64,000 nt of DNA, from contig JAFYYM010000097.1 in the NCBI GenBank assembly GCA_017557535.1, forward strand, positions 1-64,000, in the 5' to 3' direction. The position numbers and the translations under genes were made by a program. The notes under the pieces were generated by a model, which did not search any database, was not told the origin of the DNA, and saw only the letters and a program-made list of their open reading frames with translations. Below, piece by piece: positions 9,296 through 16,674 of the stretch (within the stretch, counting starts at the first letter, position 1; each line of letters starts with the position of its first letter). Source of the stretch: Bacteroidales bacterium. Its GTDB lineage: Bacteria > Bacteroidota > Bacteroidia > Bacteroidales > UBA932.

Positions 9296-10684
9296 TTAAT
9301 CTTGGTTGATATATTCCTCACCATTGTAGTAGCGGACCACCGCACTCTTGATGAGATATTTGTACAGCGAATTCATCTCGTCCGCTTTTGATTTCAGGTA
9401 GTTGTTGGTTGCGGTCTGAAGCTCCAAAGGAGAGATAAGCCCCTGCTCCATCTTCTTGAGATTGAGGTTGTAAGCCTCCTCTTGGACCTCAGACTTGTAG
9501 CGGGCCTGGTCGTATGCGGCCTCACTGCCGTCACGGTCCTGGATGGCCCTTCTGACCTCGCTCTCCACATCCCTGCGCTTCTGGTCAAATTCGGCTGTAG
9601 CTTTCGCCAAAGCGTTGCGCTGCTTCGCTATCCTTGACCGCTTCTGCATCTTTCCCCAGATCGGGATTGACATCGACATCTCGACATATTCTCCGCCGTT
9701 GTTCTTGAACTGGTCACGGAAAGGATTGGTCTGGGCGCCACGGTAGGTGTAATATGTCGTGCTCCAGCCGGCGTATAATCCAAGGGAAGGGAGAAGCTGC
9801 CCCTTTGTTGTGCTGAGCTCCCGCTTCGCGTTGAGCATCGTTCCCTCGGCGATTTTGATCTGTGGATTGTTCTCCAGCGCGAAGGCGACTATGGATTCGG
9901 CGGAGGGATTGCCGGTCGTAGCCGGCAATGACGACGAGCTGTCATGCCCGATTCGATCGGGCATCTTCGTATCCACCACCAGTTCCTCCTCGGGCGGCCA
10001 GAACATAAGGTCGCCGAGAGTGATCAGCTGATCCTTATAAGAGTTCCTCACATTGGTTAGGTCATATTTCCTGTCGGCCAGGTCAGCCTCCATCTGAACC
10101 ACATCAGCGTGTCCTTTCTGCCCGAGCTCCTCCTGCCTTATAGCCTTCTTGAGCGCTAACTCGGCGGCTCCGACCTGCTCGTCGTAGATGTCCGCCAAAC
10201 GCTTGTAATACACCACGTTGTAATATGCCTCCATCACGGCGAGGCAGATGTCAGCCTCGACTTGCTTCTCCTGAGATTCACTGATGGCGAGACCTGTCTT
10301 TGATATCTTGAGGTTGTTCACGGCCTGGAAGCCGTTGAAGAGATCGAAGCCGGCGCTGACGCTATAGCTGTTGTGGAATGAAGTCTGCGTGAAATAGGTG
10401 TTAGTCTGCGGGTCAATCGAACGTCCGAAGTTATAATAGGCGTATGTGCTACCGCTGAGAATCGGAGTGAAAGCCTGAAGCAGGGCGTCCCTGCGGGCTA
10501 TTCTCGCATCGCCGGAAACGGCTTGCTGGATACGTGTCTTCGTGGAGTTTGAGATAGCGTACTCCATGCACTCTTTCAAGCTCATCACTTTTGAAGACTC
10601 CTGGGCCCTGGAGTTTTCCGTAGGCCCGAGAGTCATCACTAAATACACACAAATAAAAGCTATAAAAAGGGTTCTTCTTGTCAT
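9296..10684 (-). CDS. TolC-family outer-membrane efflux channel
   Basis: A 462-residue protein with a signal peptide ending near NSRAQ and two repeats of long amphipathic helices and beta-strands typical of outer-membrane efflux proteins, including SVSAGFDLFNGF and SMSIPIWGKMQ. I chose the ATG at 10684; an in-frame GTG lies two codons upstream at 10690. It is the first gene of the efflux operon. Around residues 240-260 a Ser/Thr/Gly-rich stretch beginning MPDRIGHDSSSSLPA is encoded by two GC-rich palindromes (9908-9964), which look like an in-frame insertion of REP-like DNA. A sigma-54-type promoter and an inverted repeat lie upstream. Confidence 0.93.
   Translation of the reverse strand: MTRRTLFIAFICVYLVMTLGPTENSRAQESSKVMSLKECMEYAISNSTKTRIQQAVSGDARIARRDALLQAFTPILSGSTYAYYNFGRSIDPQTNTYFTQTSFHNSYSVSAGFDLFNGFQAVNNLKISKTGLAISESQEKQVEADICLAVMEAYYNVVYYKRLADIYDEQVGAAELALKKAIRQEELGQKGHADVVQMEADLADRKYDLTNVRNSYKDQLITLGDLMFWPPEEELVVDTKMPDRIGHDSSSSLPATTGNPSAESIVAFALENNPQIKIAEGTMLNAKRELSTTKGQLLPSLGLYAGWSTTYYTYRGAQTNPFRDQFKNNGGEYVEMSMSIPIWGKMQKRSRIAKQRNALAKATAEFDQKRRDVESEVRRAIQDRDGSEAAYDQARYKSEVQEEAYNLNLKKMEQGLISPLELQTATNNYLKSKADEMNSLYKYLIKSAVVRYYNGEEYINQD
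9908..9929. repeat. REP-like palindrome inside the tolC-like gene
   Basis: ATTGCCGG and CCGGCAAT form 8-base arms around a 6-base loop. With its flanks (GATT before, GAC after) it fits the same layout as the palindromes in the response regulator gene: AT, a GC-rich arm, TC in the loop, the reverse arm, then ATGAC. It keeps the reading frame. Confidence 0.6.
9944..9964. repeat. REP-like palindrome inside the tolC-like gene
   Basis: ATGCCCGAT and ATCGGGCAT are perfect 9-base arms around TCG. On the coding strand it is followed by GACA, as in the copies at 14103, 14889 and 15115. It lies 14 bases from the previous palindrome. Confidence 0.65.
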
Positions 10685-10719
10685 TTTCACTTTCGCTTTA
10701 CATTTTCTATTAAAAAAAA

Positions 10720-10736
10720 GAACACTTACCGTGCCA
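10720..10736 (-). promoter_or_regulatory. candidate sigma-54 (-24/-12) promoter of the efflux operon
   Basis: Read on the minus strand the site is TGGCACGGTAAGTGTTC. The -24 box TGGCACG is a perfect match to the RpoN consensus; the -12 box has TG at the right spacing but GT where GC is usual. It lies 36-52 bases before the ATG of the TolC-like gene. The match is good on one side only, so the call is tentative; a NtrC-type activator encoded nearby (13697-15115) supports it. Confidence 0.5.
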
Positions 10737-10787
10737 TTTAGGTTAATGTGTTGTTTTACAACTACTTCCGTAATAATGATGGGTGTA

Positions 10788-10835
10788 AAAAGTGTAAAGG
10801 GCTTTACACTTCCCTGTAAAGCCCTTTACACTTTT
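10788..10835. promoter_or_regulatory. paired dyad, candidate enhancer (UAS) or terminator
   Basis: Two perfect 21-base arms (10788-10808 and 10815-10835) flank CTTCCC. Each arm also contains its own near-palindrome, TGTAAAGGGCTTTACA or its complement. The element lies about 50-115 bases upstream of the sigma-54-like promoter, the usual place for NtrC-type activator sites. It could instead, or also, act as an intrinsic terminator for the minus-strand gene that ends at 10859, since on that strand the stem is followed by a short T run. The internal symmetry of each arm favours protein binding. Confidence 0.6.
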
Positions 10836-10858
10836 AATTTATGAACCAGAATCCTGGC

Positions 10859-11413
10859 TTACTTCTCCTTCGGATGCAGTTTCTTGTAAAGCTTGAGAGA
10901 GCTCAGCAAGCTTCCGAAATCATTCTTGCCGATATGGGTGGCACGAACGAGTGGCTGAGTGCCATCAGTGGGCAGACTGAACTCCATGACTTTGGTGACG
11001 AACTGCCTTCTAGTGACCTTGATAGGTATGATCTCATTGTTCGGATACGCCACGGCAAAGCAGCCTTCCAGCTCCATGGTTGATTTCCTGGGAGCTTTGT
11101 AAAAGTCCTTGATCTCCTGCATCTTCGCTATCGCCTCTTCAAGAGTGCCTCCGAGTGGGATAAACAACTCAAAGACAGGATCAAACTGAACCTGGATAAT
11201 GTCAGTGCCGATTCCGAGATGCCCAAGAGAGAGATAGTACATGCGGGGATTCTCATCATTCATGTAGAAAACTTCCAACTCTGTGGTAAAGGCCTCATCG
11301 ATTTCGGTCTCCACTTCCACAAGCTCAATCCTGGGACGGAGAACAGAGTTATTCTGTCCAAAAGAAAGAACTGTCACGCACACAAGAGCGAGAGATAATA
11401 AAACTTTTTTCAT
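10859..11413 (-). CDS. hypothetical secreted protein
   Basis: A 184-residue protein with a clear N-terminal signal peptide (MKKVLLSLALVCVTVLSFGQ) and no family I can name. The mature part is of mixed character with no membrane span and no repeats; a segment with many acidic residues (about 30-45) follows the signal peptide. It has its own promoter candidate at 11456-11463, just past the stop codon of the preceding gene, so it is probably a single-gene unit ending at the dyad at 10788-10835. Location is periplasmic or outer-membrane associated. Confidence 0.75.
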   Translation of the reverse strand: MKKVLLSLALVCVTVLSFGQNNSVLRPRIELVEVETEIDEAFTTELEVFYMNDENPRMYYLSLGHLGIGTDIIQVQFDPVFELFIPLGGTLEEAIAKMQEIKDFYKAPRKSTMELEGCFAVAYPNNEIIPIKVTRRQFVTKVMEFSLPTDGTQPLVRATHIGKNDFGSLLSSLKLYKKLHPKEK

Positions 11414-11455
11414 GCTACTTATAAAAAATTGGTTATCTGTATCTTATATTTCACG

Positions 11456-11463
11456 CAAAGATA
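11456..11463 (-). promoter_or_regulatory. candidate -7 promoter element (TATCTTTG)
   Basis: On the minus strand TATCTTTG matches TAnnTTTG and lies 42 bases before the ATG at 11413. It directly abuts the stop codon of the upstream gene. Confidence 0.5.
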
Positions 11464-13641
11464 TCATTTTTCAAGAATTCTGCCAAACAGGTAAAACTTC
11501 TGATCGCCGAACCAGAGGACACCTCTGCTATTTTGGGCCGTATAGCTGGTGTAGAAAGAATTCCCTGTGTCCCTTGGGGAGAATATTCCCTTATCAGTGA
11601 ACCATATCGGTTGATGAGCACCCTCAACGTATTCCCCGTCCAGTTTGTAAAGGGGACCACGGTTCTGATATGAAGTCAAACCATTGAAATCAAATGTGTT
11701 ATGCACCAATAGGAAATATTTCCCGCTCCTTGCCTCGGGACCTTTATAATCATAGATAGGGCAAGGTGAGCAAGGCTGCAGAATCGCCTCTCCCCCGTCT
11801 TTCATCCGGAGAATCTCAGGCCTGCTCCAAGTCTCACCATCATCAGAACTTACCGACCAGATAGGATGCCCTATCGAGGTGCGCATGACCGCGAACAGCC
11901 GCCCGTCGGGAAGCCCTGTAACGCAGGCCTCCTCAACATTAAGCCCTTCCCTCGGCAAATAATCCTCGTCTCTCACAACCTTGGAGGCATCGAACGAGTC
12001 ACCATCAGTGTTGAAGAAAGAAATATGAATATCCTTTATCTCCGGGTCTTCGTCAATGTTCTCATACCTCCAGAACTCCACACGGCTCTTTCCGTCAGTT
12101 CCATACCGGGAACAGCCAGCCAGATAGCGTCCGTCCTTCCCGAGGCGAAGAGGTCTTTGCCACATGCACCAAGTTGGAGGAATGGAAGGATCCTCAGGAT
12201 CCGCCGCAAACCTTTGGGGGAAGGGTACGATATCGGGCTCGCTCCAGGTTTTTCCCCCGTCGTCTGAATAACGCCCACACATGATTCCACACAGGTGTTT
12301 CTTCACGGTGGTCTCCTGGTTCCACAGGCAGTAGAGCCGGCCGCTACGGCTGATCATCGGCTGCTGCCACGCTGCCACAGGCTTGGGGTCGGCAAGTGTG
12401 GCGGAACCCGCTATCAGGACCGGGTCAGTCCAAGTCTTACCGCCGTCAGCACTGCTGGCGTGGACGACATGCTCATCATTCGCGGCCTCAAATGATCCTT
12501 GCGTCCAGAACGCGTGAAGAAGGCCTCGCACATTATCCTCCAAGACATGGAAATGATCGTTGAAGGTGTCGCCTGTTTTAGATAAATCCCTCTTGGACTC
12601 GTCACGGGGCTGCTTTGGCACATATACAAGAAAGTCATGAGGGACGACGTCAATGTTGGACTCAGGATAAAGATAGTGCCAATAAAAATGCTCAGGCCAA
12701 CGCTCCCGGAAGTCTTTGGTGTCACTGAAATGTCTCGCCAACGCCATGTCGGGATCGGGATATCGATGGCATGATTCAGGAGCTTTCGTGAATATTGTCC
12801 ACTGGGATTGACCGGCGGTGTCCTGATTGGGAAATCCCACCCAGATGACGGTTCCTCTCTCCGGAGGGTAGGCTGGGTTCATCGTGAATACGGTCGTGAG
12901 GGCTGTGTCATCGGTTCTTGTGGAAGGTTCCGTGAGAAGTTTAGAAACATCCCTGCGATGAATCTTCTTTTCTGGCTTATTTGAAAAAGAACCTTCAACT
13001 GACGAGGGTGTAGCTGAATAAGCTTTGGCGAAATCAAACGCCCCGTCTCCCGCTGGGCTGTACCACCCCTTTCTTTTGGCATATCTGATCAAATCCTTGC
13101 TGCCCAGGAAATTCTCCGTATCTGACAGATCCACTTTCCTGATATTGAAACAATCCCTGATGACCATTATCTCATCGTCCTGGACCCTTTGAGCCACCCA
13201 ACGTTTGCCCCCGACAACTGAGCATACCCATCCACCCTTGGAATCAGCTATCAGATAGGACCTTCCGTTCCCTTTGTATCCATGCCTACCAACCATGGCG
13301 CCGATGATTTCAACCGCTTCACGGGCGCTCCGAGCCTGATTGAACACCTTAGTCTGTATCTCATAATCGAACTTGCCACGGGCTTTATTCTCCCTGGAAG
13401 GAGTGTAGTTCGACACAAGGCAAACACCATATTCATTGATATAGCTGTCACCTATCTGACCTGGAAACTCAAACCAGAGTCCAGCCATACGGTCGGGCGC
13501 CGCAGGGACATTATAGATGTTAAGCATTTTTTCTCCAGGGATATCCTCATTATGCCCTAGATAGACATATCCGTCGGTGGTCGCCTTTGGCCCGGCGAGG
13601 ATTCCGAAACTTAATACGGTAAGCAAGAGGAAGTGACTCAT
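11464..13641 (-). CDS. C69-type peptidase domain fused to sialidase-like (BNR) domain
   Basis: A 725-residue protein. Residues 1 to about 345 read as a peptidase C69 (dipeptidase, Ntn-hydrolase) domain: GPKATTDGYVYLGHNED, YGVCLVSNYT, KRWVAQRVQDDE and KGWYSPAGDGAFDFAKAY all match that family's pattern. In C69 enzymes the catalytic Cys opens the motif CTxxLVGKKAS; here the aligned residue is Ser11 in SFGILAGPKAT. Residues 355 to 725 form a sialidase/BNR-type propeller with Asp boxes SSADGGKTW (about 396-404), YSDDGGKTW (about 458-466) and a later SSDDGETW. The N-terminal hydrophobic stretch is short and overlaps the nucleophile position, and no upstream in-frame start exists before a stop. The joint function is unknown: it may act on glycopeptides or sialylated substrates, or be a non-catalytic binder. 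Confidence 0.8.
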   Translation of the reverse strand: MSHFLLLTVLSFGILAGPKATTDGYVYLGHNEDIPGEKMLNIYNVPAAPDRMAGLWFEFPGQIGDSYINEYGVCLVSNYTPSRENKARGKFDYEIQTKVFNQARSAREAVEIIGAMVGRHGYKGNGRSYLIADSKGGWVCSVVGGKRWVAQRVQDDEIMVIRDCFNIRKVDLSDTENFLGSKDLIRYAKRKGWYSPAGDGAFDFAKAYSATPSSVEGSFSNKPEKKIHRRDVSKLLTEPSTRTDDTALTTVFTMNPAYPPERGTVIWVGFPNQDTAGQSQWTIFTKAPESCHRYPDPDMALARHFSDTKDFRERWPEHFYWHYLYPESNIDVVPHDFLVYVPKQPRDESKRDLSKTGDTFNDHFHVLEDNVRGLLHAFWTQGSFEAANDEHVVHASSADGGKTWTDPVLIAGSATLADPKPVAAWQQPMISRSGRLYCLWNQETTVKKHLCGIMCGRYSDDGGKTWSEPDIVPFPQRFAADPEDPSIPPTWCMWQRPLRLGKDGRYLAGCSRYGTDGKSRVEFWRYENIDEDPEIKDIHISFFNTDGDSFDASKVVRDEDYLPREGLNVEEACVTGLPDGRLFAVMRTSIGHPIWSVSSDDGETWSRPEILRMKDGGEAILQPCSPCPIYDYKGPEARSGKYFLLVHNTFDFNGLTSYQNRGPLYKLDGEYVEGAHQPIWFTDKGIFSPRDTGNSFYTSYTAQNSRGVLWFGDQKFYLFGRILEK

Positions 13642-13646
13642 AGCCT

Positions 13647-13654
13647 CAAATATA
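13647..13654 (-). promoter_or_regulatory. candidate -7 promoter element (TATATTTG)
   Basis: On the minus strand TATATTTG ends 5 bases before the ATG at 13641, which would place the transcription start at or next to the start codon (leaderless mRNA). Confidence 0.45.
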
Positions 13655-13665
13655 ATATTTTATAT

Positions 13666-13673
13666 TAACTTTG
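13666..13673 (+). promoter_or_regulatory. candidate -7 promoter element (TAACTTTG)
   Basis: TAACTTTG fits TAnnTTTG and lies 23 bases before the ATG of the response regulator, back to back with the minus-strand element at 13647-13654. Confidence 0.45.
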
Positions 13674-13696
13674 GCGGGATTAGCCATGCCATCAAG

Positions 13697-15115
13697 ATGG
13701 AGAAGAAGAACGGAAAGATACTGGTTGTGGACGATAACCTGGGGATTCGCCAGGCACTTAAAATCTTGTTGCCGATGTACTTCGAGGCGGTTGAGACTAT
13801 TCCCTCCCCCTCGACACTGGTCTCCACTCTGGAGAGTTTCAGGCCTGATGTAGTGCTTCTTGACATGAACTTCAACACCAGCATAAACACCGGTAATGAA
13901 GGGTTATATTGGGCTGGGGAGATCAAGAAAATGGCTCCGGATGTGGAGGTGGTGTTATTCACCGCTTATGCGGATATACAACTGGCTGTGGAGGGGATGA
14001 AGCGGGGCGCCTTTGATTTCATAGTGAAGCCATGGGATAACGACAAACTGATTGAGGTGCTGACTGGGGCGAGGGATAAGGCCAGGAAGGCGATGGGCAG
14101 GGATGCCCGATCAAAGTCGGGCATGACGGGCTGCACGTCTGAAGTGACGGCTATGTTCTGGGGCACCTCAAAGCCCATGTTGGCTATCCGCAAGACCGTT
14201 GAGAAGATTGCTCCCACTGACGCCACAGTCCTAATCACGGGAGAGAACGGAACGGGAAAGGATGTGTTGGCCCGGGAGATTCACGCCCACAGCCTTAGGA
14301 GTGAGAAACCGATGGTGGCGGTGGATGCGGGCGCCATAACTGAGACCCTCTTTGAGAGCGAGCTATTCGGCCATGTCAAAGGAGCGTTCACCGATGCGCA
14401 CACTGACCATGTGGGCAAGTTCGAGCAGGCGGACGGAGGAACATTGTTCCTCGATGAGATAGGCAATATTCCTTTACATCTTCAAGCGAAGTTGTTGAGA
14501 GTGATTCAGAATCGTAGTGTCGTCCGGGTAGGAGGCACCGAGGCCAGACCTGTGAATATACGCCTTATCTGCGCCACTAATATGGATCTGGGAGCGCTGG
14601 TTCGTGAAGGCAGGTTCCGTGAGGACCTGTATTACCGCATCAACACCGTACATATAGCCCTGCCACCTTTAAGGGAGCGTATCGAGGATATCGTCCCGCT
14701 GGCGGAGAGGTTCATAGACGAATTCTCCCTGAAATATCACCGTCAAATCTCAGGGCTGGACGACAGCGCCGCCGAAATCCTGAAGGGACAACGCTGGAGC
14801 GGCAATATACGAGAACTGCGGAACAGCATCGAGAAAGCGGTGATTTTGAGTGATTCAAAGATTCTTTCGGCAAAGGATATCCAGATAGATGCCCGATCAC
14901 AGTCGGGCATGACAGGTGGTACGTCGGGCATGACAGCTATGCACCTGGGCATCCCTGGTCATTCCCGGCTTGACCGGGAATCCATGGCCAAAGAAGATGA
15001 GCAGATGGTCCGTGACGCCATGGAACGCGCTCGGGGCAACATTTCCGCCGCGGCGAAAATGCTTGGGGTAAGCCGGCCCACGCTATATGCGAAACTAAAG
15101 AAATACGGCCTTTGA
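13697..15115 (+). CDS. NtrC-family sigma-54-dependent response regulator
   Basis: A 472-residue regulator with a receiver domain (1 to about 128, phospho-acceptor Asp56 in VVLLDMNF), an AAA+ sigma-54 interaction domain (about 155-390; Walker A GENGTGKD, the GAFTDA form of the GAFTGA loop, Walker [12 protein letters not shown], arginine-rich segment near [11 protein letters not shown]) and a Fis-type helix-turn-helix (about 430-472, [20 protein letters not shown]). It would activate RpoN promoters from upstream sites. Both interdomain linkers are encoded by REP-like palindromes, giving the similar peptides [10 protein letters not shown] and [10 protein letters not shown]. The histidine kinase follows after 47 bases. 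Its likely target is the efflux operon with the sigma-54-like promoter at 10720-10736. Confidence 0.95.
   Translation: MEKKNGKILVVDDNLGIRQALKILLPMYFEAVETIPSPSTLVSTLESFRPDVVLLDMNFNTSINTGNEGLYWAGEIKKMAPDVEVVLFTAYADIQLAVEGMKRGAFDFIVKPWDNDKLIEVLTGARDKARKAMGRDARSKSGMTGCTSEVTAMFWGTSKPMLAIRKTVEKIAPTDATVLITGENGTGKDVLAREIHAHSLRSEKPMVAVDAGAITETLFESELFGHVKGAFTDAHTDHVGKFEQADGGTLFLDEIGNIPLHLQAKLLRVIQNRSVVRVGGTEARPVNIRLICATNMDLGALVREGRFREDLYYRINTVHIALPPLRERIEDIVPLAERFIDEFSLKYHRQISGLDDSAAEILKGQRWSGNIRELRNSIEKAVILSDSKILSAKDIQIDARSQSGMTGGTSGMTAMHLGIPGHSRLDRESMAKEDEQMVRDAMERARGNISAAAKMLGVSRPTLYAKLKKYGL
14103..14124. repeat. REP-like palindrome in the REC-AAA+ linker
   Basis: ATGCCCGA and TCGGGCAT (8-base arms, loop TCAAAG), followed by GACGG. 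Encodes linker residues at about 136-143 of the response regulator. Confidence 0.65.
14889..14910. repeat. REP-like palindrome in the AAA+-HTH linker
   Basis: ATGCCCGA and TCGGGCAT around TCACAG, followed by GACAGG. It differs from the copy at 14103 only in the loop. A half copy (ACGTCGGGCATGACA) follows at 14921-14935. Confidence 0.65.
14961..14981. repeat. REP-like palindrome variant, reversed orientation
   Basis: ATTCCCGG and CCGGGAAT flank CTTGA. Read on the minus strand it follows the same plan (GGATTCCCGGTC, then CCGGGAATGAC). It lies in the same linker of the response regulator just before the Fis domain. Confidence 0.6.
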
Positions 15116-15136
15116 TGCCTGATCAGAGTCGGGCAT
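15115..15136. repeat. REP-like palindrome between regulator and kinase genes
   Basis: ATGCCTGA and TCGGGCAT around TCAGAG, one mismatch in the arms, followed by GACAG. It begins at the last base of the regulator's stop codon and takes up part of the 47-base gap before the kinase. Confidence 0.6.
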
Positions 15137-15162
15137 GACAGACGTACACCTGACATGACATT

Positions 15163-16038
15163 ATGGAAACTTGGCAAATCATATTGCTGGTAGCTATCGT
15201 CGCGATTATCGTGGCGGTGCTGGCCATAATCCGCACACGCCAGAAGGATATCAAGAAGGTGGCCTACATGATGGACGCCCTGGAAGACGGGGAACTGAAT
15301 TTCCGCTTCCAGGACAAGAACAGGTTCAACCGGACGCTTAACCGCATCAGGACTATCTTCGAGAAGCAGCGTCAGCAGCATGAGCAGGATTCCTGGACCA
15401 AACTCATCCGGGTGCTTACCCATGAGATCATGAACACCGTCTCCCCGATCGCTTCCTTGTCCGACGCCCTTGCCAAGTCTGTGGATGAGAACGGCCATAG
15501 CGAACTTGACGTCAAGGCTGGACTAGAGACCATATCCGACTCCTCGAAGAACCTCATCGACTTTGTGAAGACCTATAGAGAACTCTCCGGAGTGGCAAAG
15601 CCAGTACGGAAGGCGCTGGTTCTGAATGATTTGATAAACAGTGTCATTGCCCTGAACAGCGAATATACGGCATCATGCGGCGCCGTCTGCTCTTATCGGC
15701 CCGAAGATGATGACCTGATGGTTTTCGCCGATGAGGGGCAGATTTCCCAGATATTCATAAACCTTATCAAGAACGCCCTGCAGGCTGGTGCGAAGCACAT
15801 AGACATAACCGCCAAAATGGGCAAGGATGATGAGGTGATCGTCGATGTGGCCAATGATGGTGAGCCTATCCCTGCAAGCAGCCAGGAGCAGATTTTCATT
15901 CCTTTCTACACGACCAAGAAGGAAGGCTCCGGAATAGGGTTGTCAATATCACGTCAGATCATGCGCAACCACAACGGCAGTATCGAACTGACGCAAAGCG
16001 ACGCCAGTCGGACTGTCTTCGAATTGATATTCAGGTAG
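15163..16038 (+). CDS. sensor histidine kinase (no obvious sensor domain)
   Basis: A 291-residue kinase with one N-terminal membrane span (about residues 6-24), a short cytoplasmic linker, an H-box with His87 in RVLTHEIMNTVSP and an ATPase domain with N-box FINLIKNALQAG, G1 box DVANDGEPI, F-box FIPFYTTKKEG and G2 box GSGIGLSISRQI. It lacks a periplasmic domain, so it must sense through its membrane span, the linker, or a partner such as the efflux complex. It is encoded directly downstream of the NtrC-type regulator, its evident phosphotransfer partner. Confidence 0.93.
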   Translation: METWQIILLVAIVAIIVAVLAIIRTRQKDIKKVAYMMDALEDGELNFRFQDKNRFNRTLNRIRTIFEKQRQQHEQDSWTKLIRVLTHEIMNTVSPIASLSDALAKSVDENGHSELDVKAGLETISDSSKNLIDFVKTYRELSGVAKPVRKALVLNDLINSVIALNSEYTASCGAVCSYRPEDDDLMVFADEGQISQIFINLIKNALQAGAKHIDITAKMGKDDEVIVDVANDGEPIPASSQEQIFIPFYTTKKEGSGIGLSISRQIMRNHNGSIELTQSDASRTVFELIFR

Positions 16039-16041
16039 TTA

Positions 16042-16662
16042 TTAGGATATCTCTACCCTCAGGTCCTTTGCCAGGGTGAGTATTTTCTTTGATGTCTCAG
16101 TGCTTTTCAGAAGCTTTGTCCGAACCTGAAGGATCGCTTTCTCTTCAGCGACAATGAACGAGTCGATTTCTATCTTCTTCGCTTTCGCGGAATCCATGAA
16201 CTCGAGAAGCCTCTCACTGGTGACCGGGGACAGGGAGACGGTAATTATACGCTCGCTGTATTTGCTAGTGATGAAATGCATGGCCTCAAGACAGATTATT
16301 GTAAAAAGCATGGCGGCCGTGGCTATGGCATACATGCCCGCTCCACAGGCCAAACCGATCGCCGCGGCTACCCAAAGACCAGCCGCGGTTGTGATGCCCC
16401 TGACCACATTTTTCTGGAAAATAATGACTCCCGCACCGATAAAACCGATACCTGACACAACCTGGGCCGCTACCCTGGCGTGGTCGAACTGACCCGTAAA
16501 GGCATACTGCGAGATAATCATGAACAAGGCACTGCCTAGCGCGACGATGAAATGGGTGCGGACCCCCGCCTCTTTTGCCCTGAACTCGCGCTCAAAACCA
16601 ATCGCTCCGCCAAGAAGGCCGGCCACGAGAAGTCTTATTATGAAATTCCACTCTATTGTCAT
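16042..16662 (-). CDS. MgtC/SapB family membrane protein
   Basis: A 206-residue protein with the family hallmark LLGGAIGFEREFRAKEAGVRTH at the N-terminus, then four to five membrane spans including RVAAQVVSGIGFIGAGVI and GLWVAAAIGLACGAG, and a C-terminal ACT-like cytoplasmic domain (about 140-206). MgtC proteins help cells cope with low magnesium, and in Salmonella MgtC also affects phosphate uptake and ATP levels. Here it is the last gene of an eight-gene operon with phosphate-related members (12-base gap), which favours a link to phosphate or ATP balance; that link is my inference. Confidence 0.93.
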   Translation of the reverse strand: MTIEWNFIIRLLVAGLLGGAIGFEREFRAKEAGVRTHFIVALGSALFMIISQYAFTGQFDHARVAAQVVSGIGFIGAGVIIFQKNVVRGITTAAGLWVAAAIGLACGAGMYAIATAAMLFTIICLEAMHFITSKYSERIITVSLSPVTSERLLEFMDSAKAKKIEIDSFIVAEEKAILQVRTKLLKSTETSKKILTLAKDLRVEIS

Positions 16663-16674
16663 ATCGTTATCGGT

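Noticed and set aside
9908-15136. CRISPR array from repeated GC-rich palindromes.
   Set aside because: Copies are irregularly spaced over 5 kb, lie mostly within coding sequence, and there are no spacers or cas genes.
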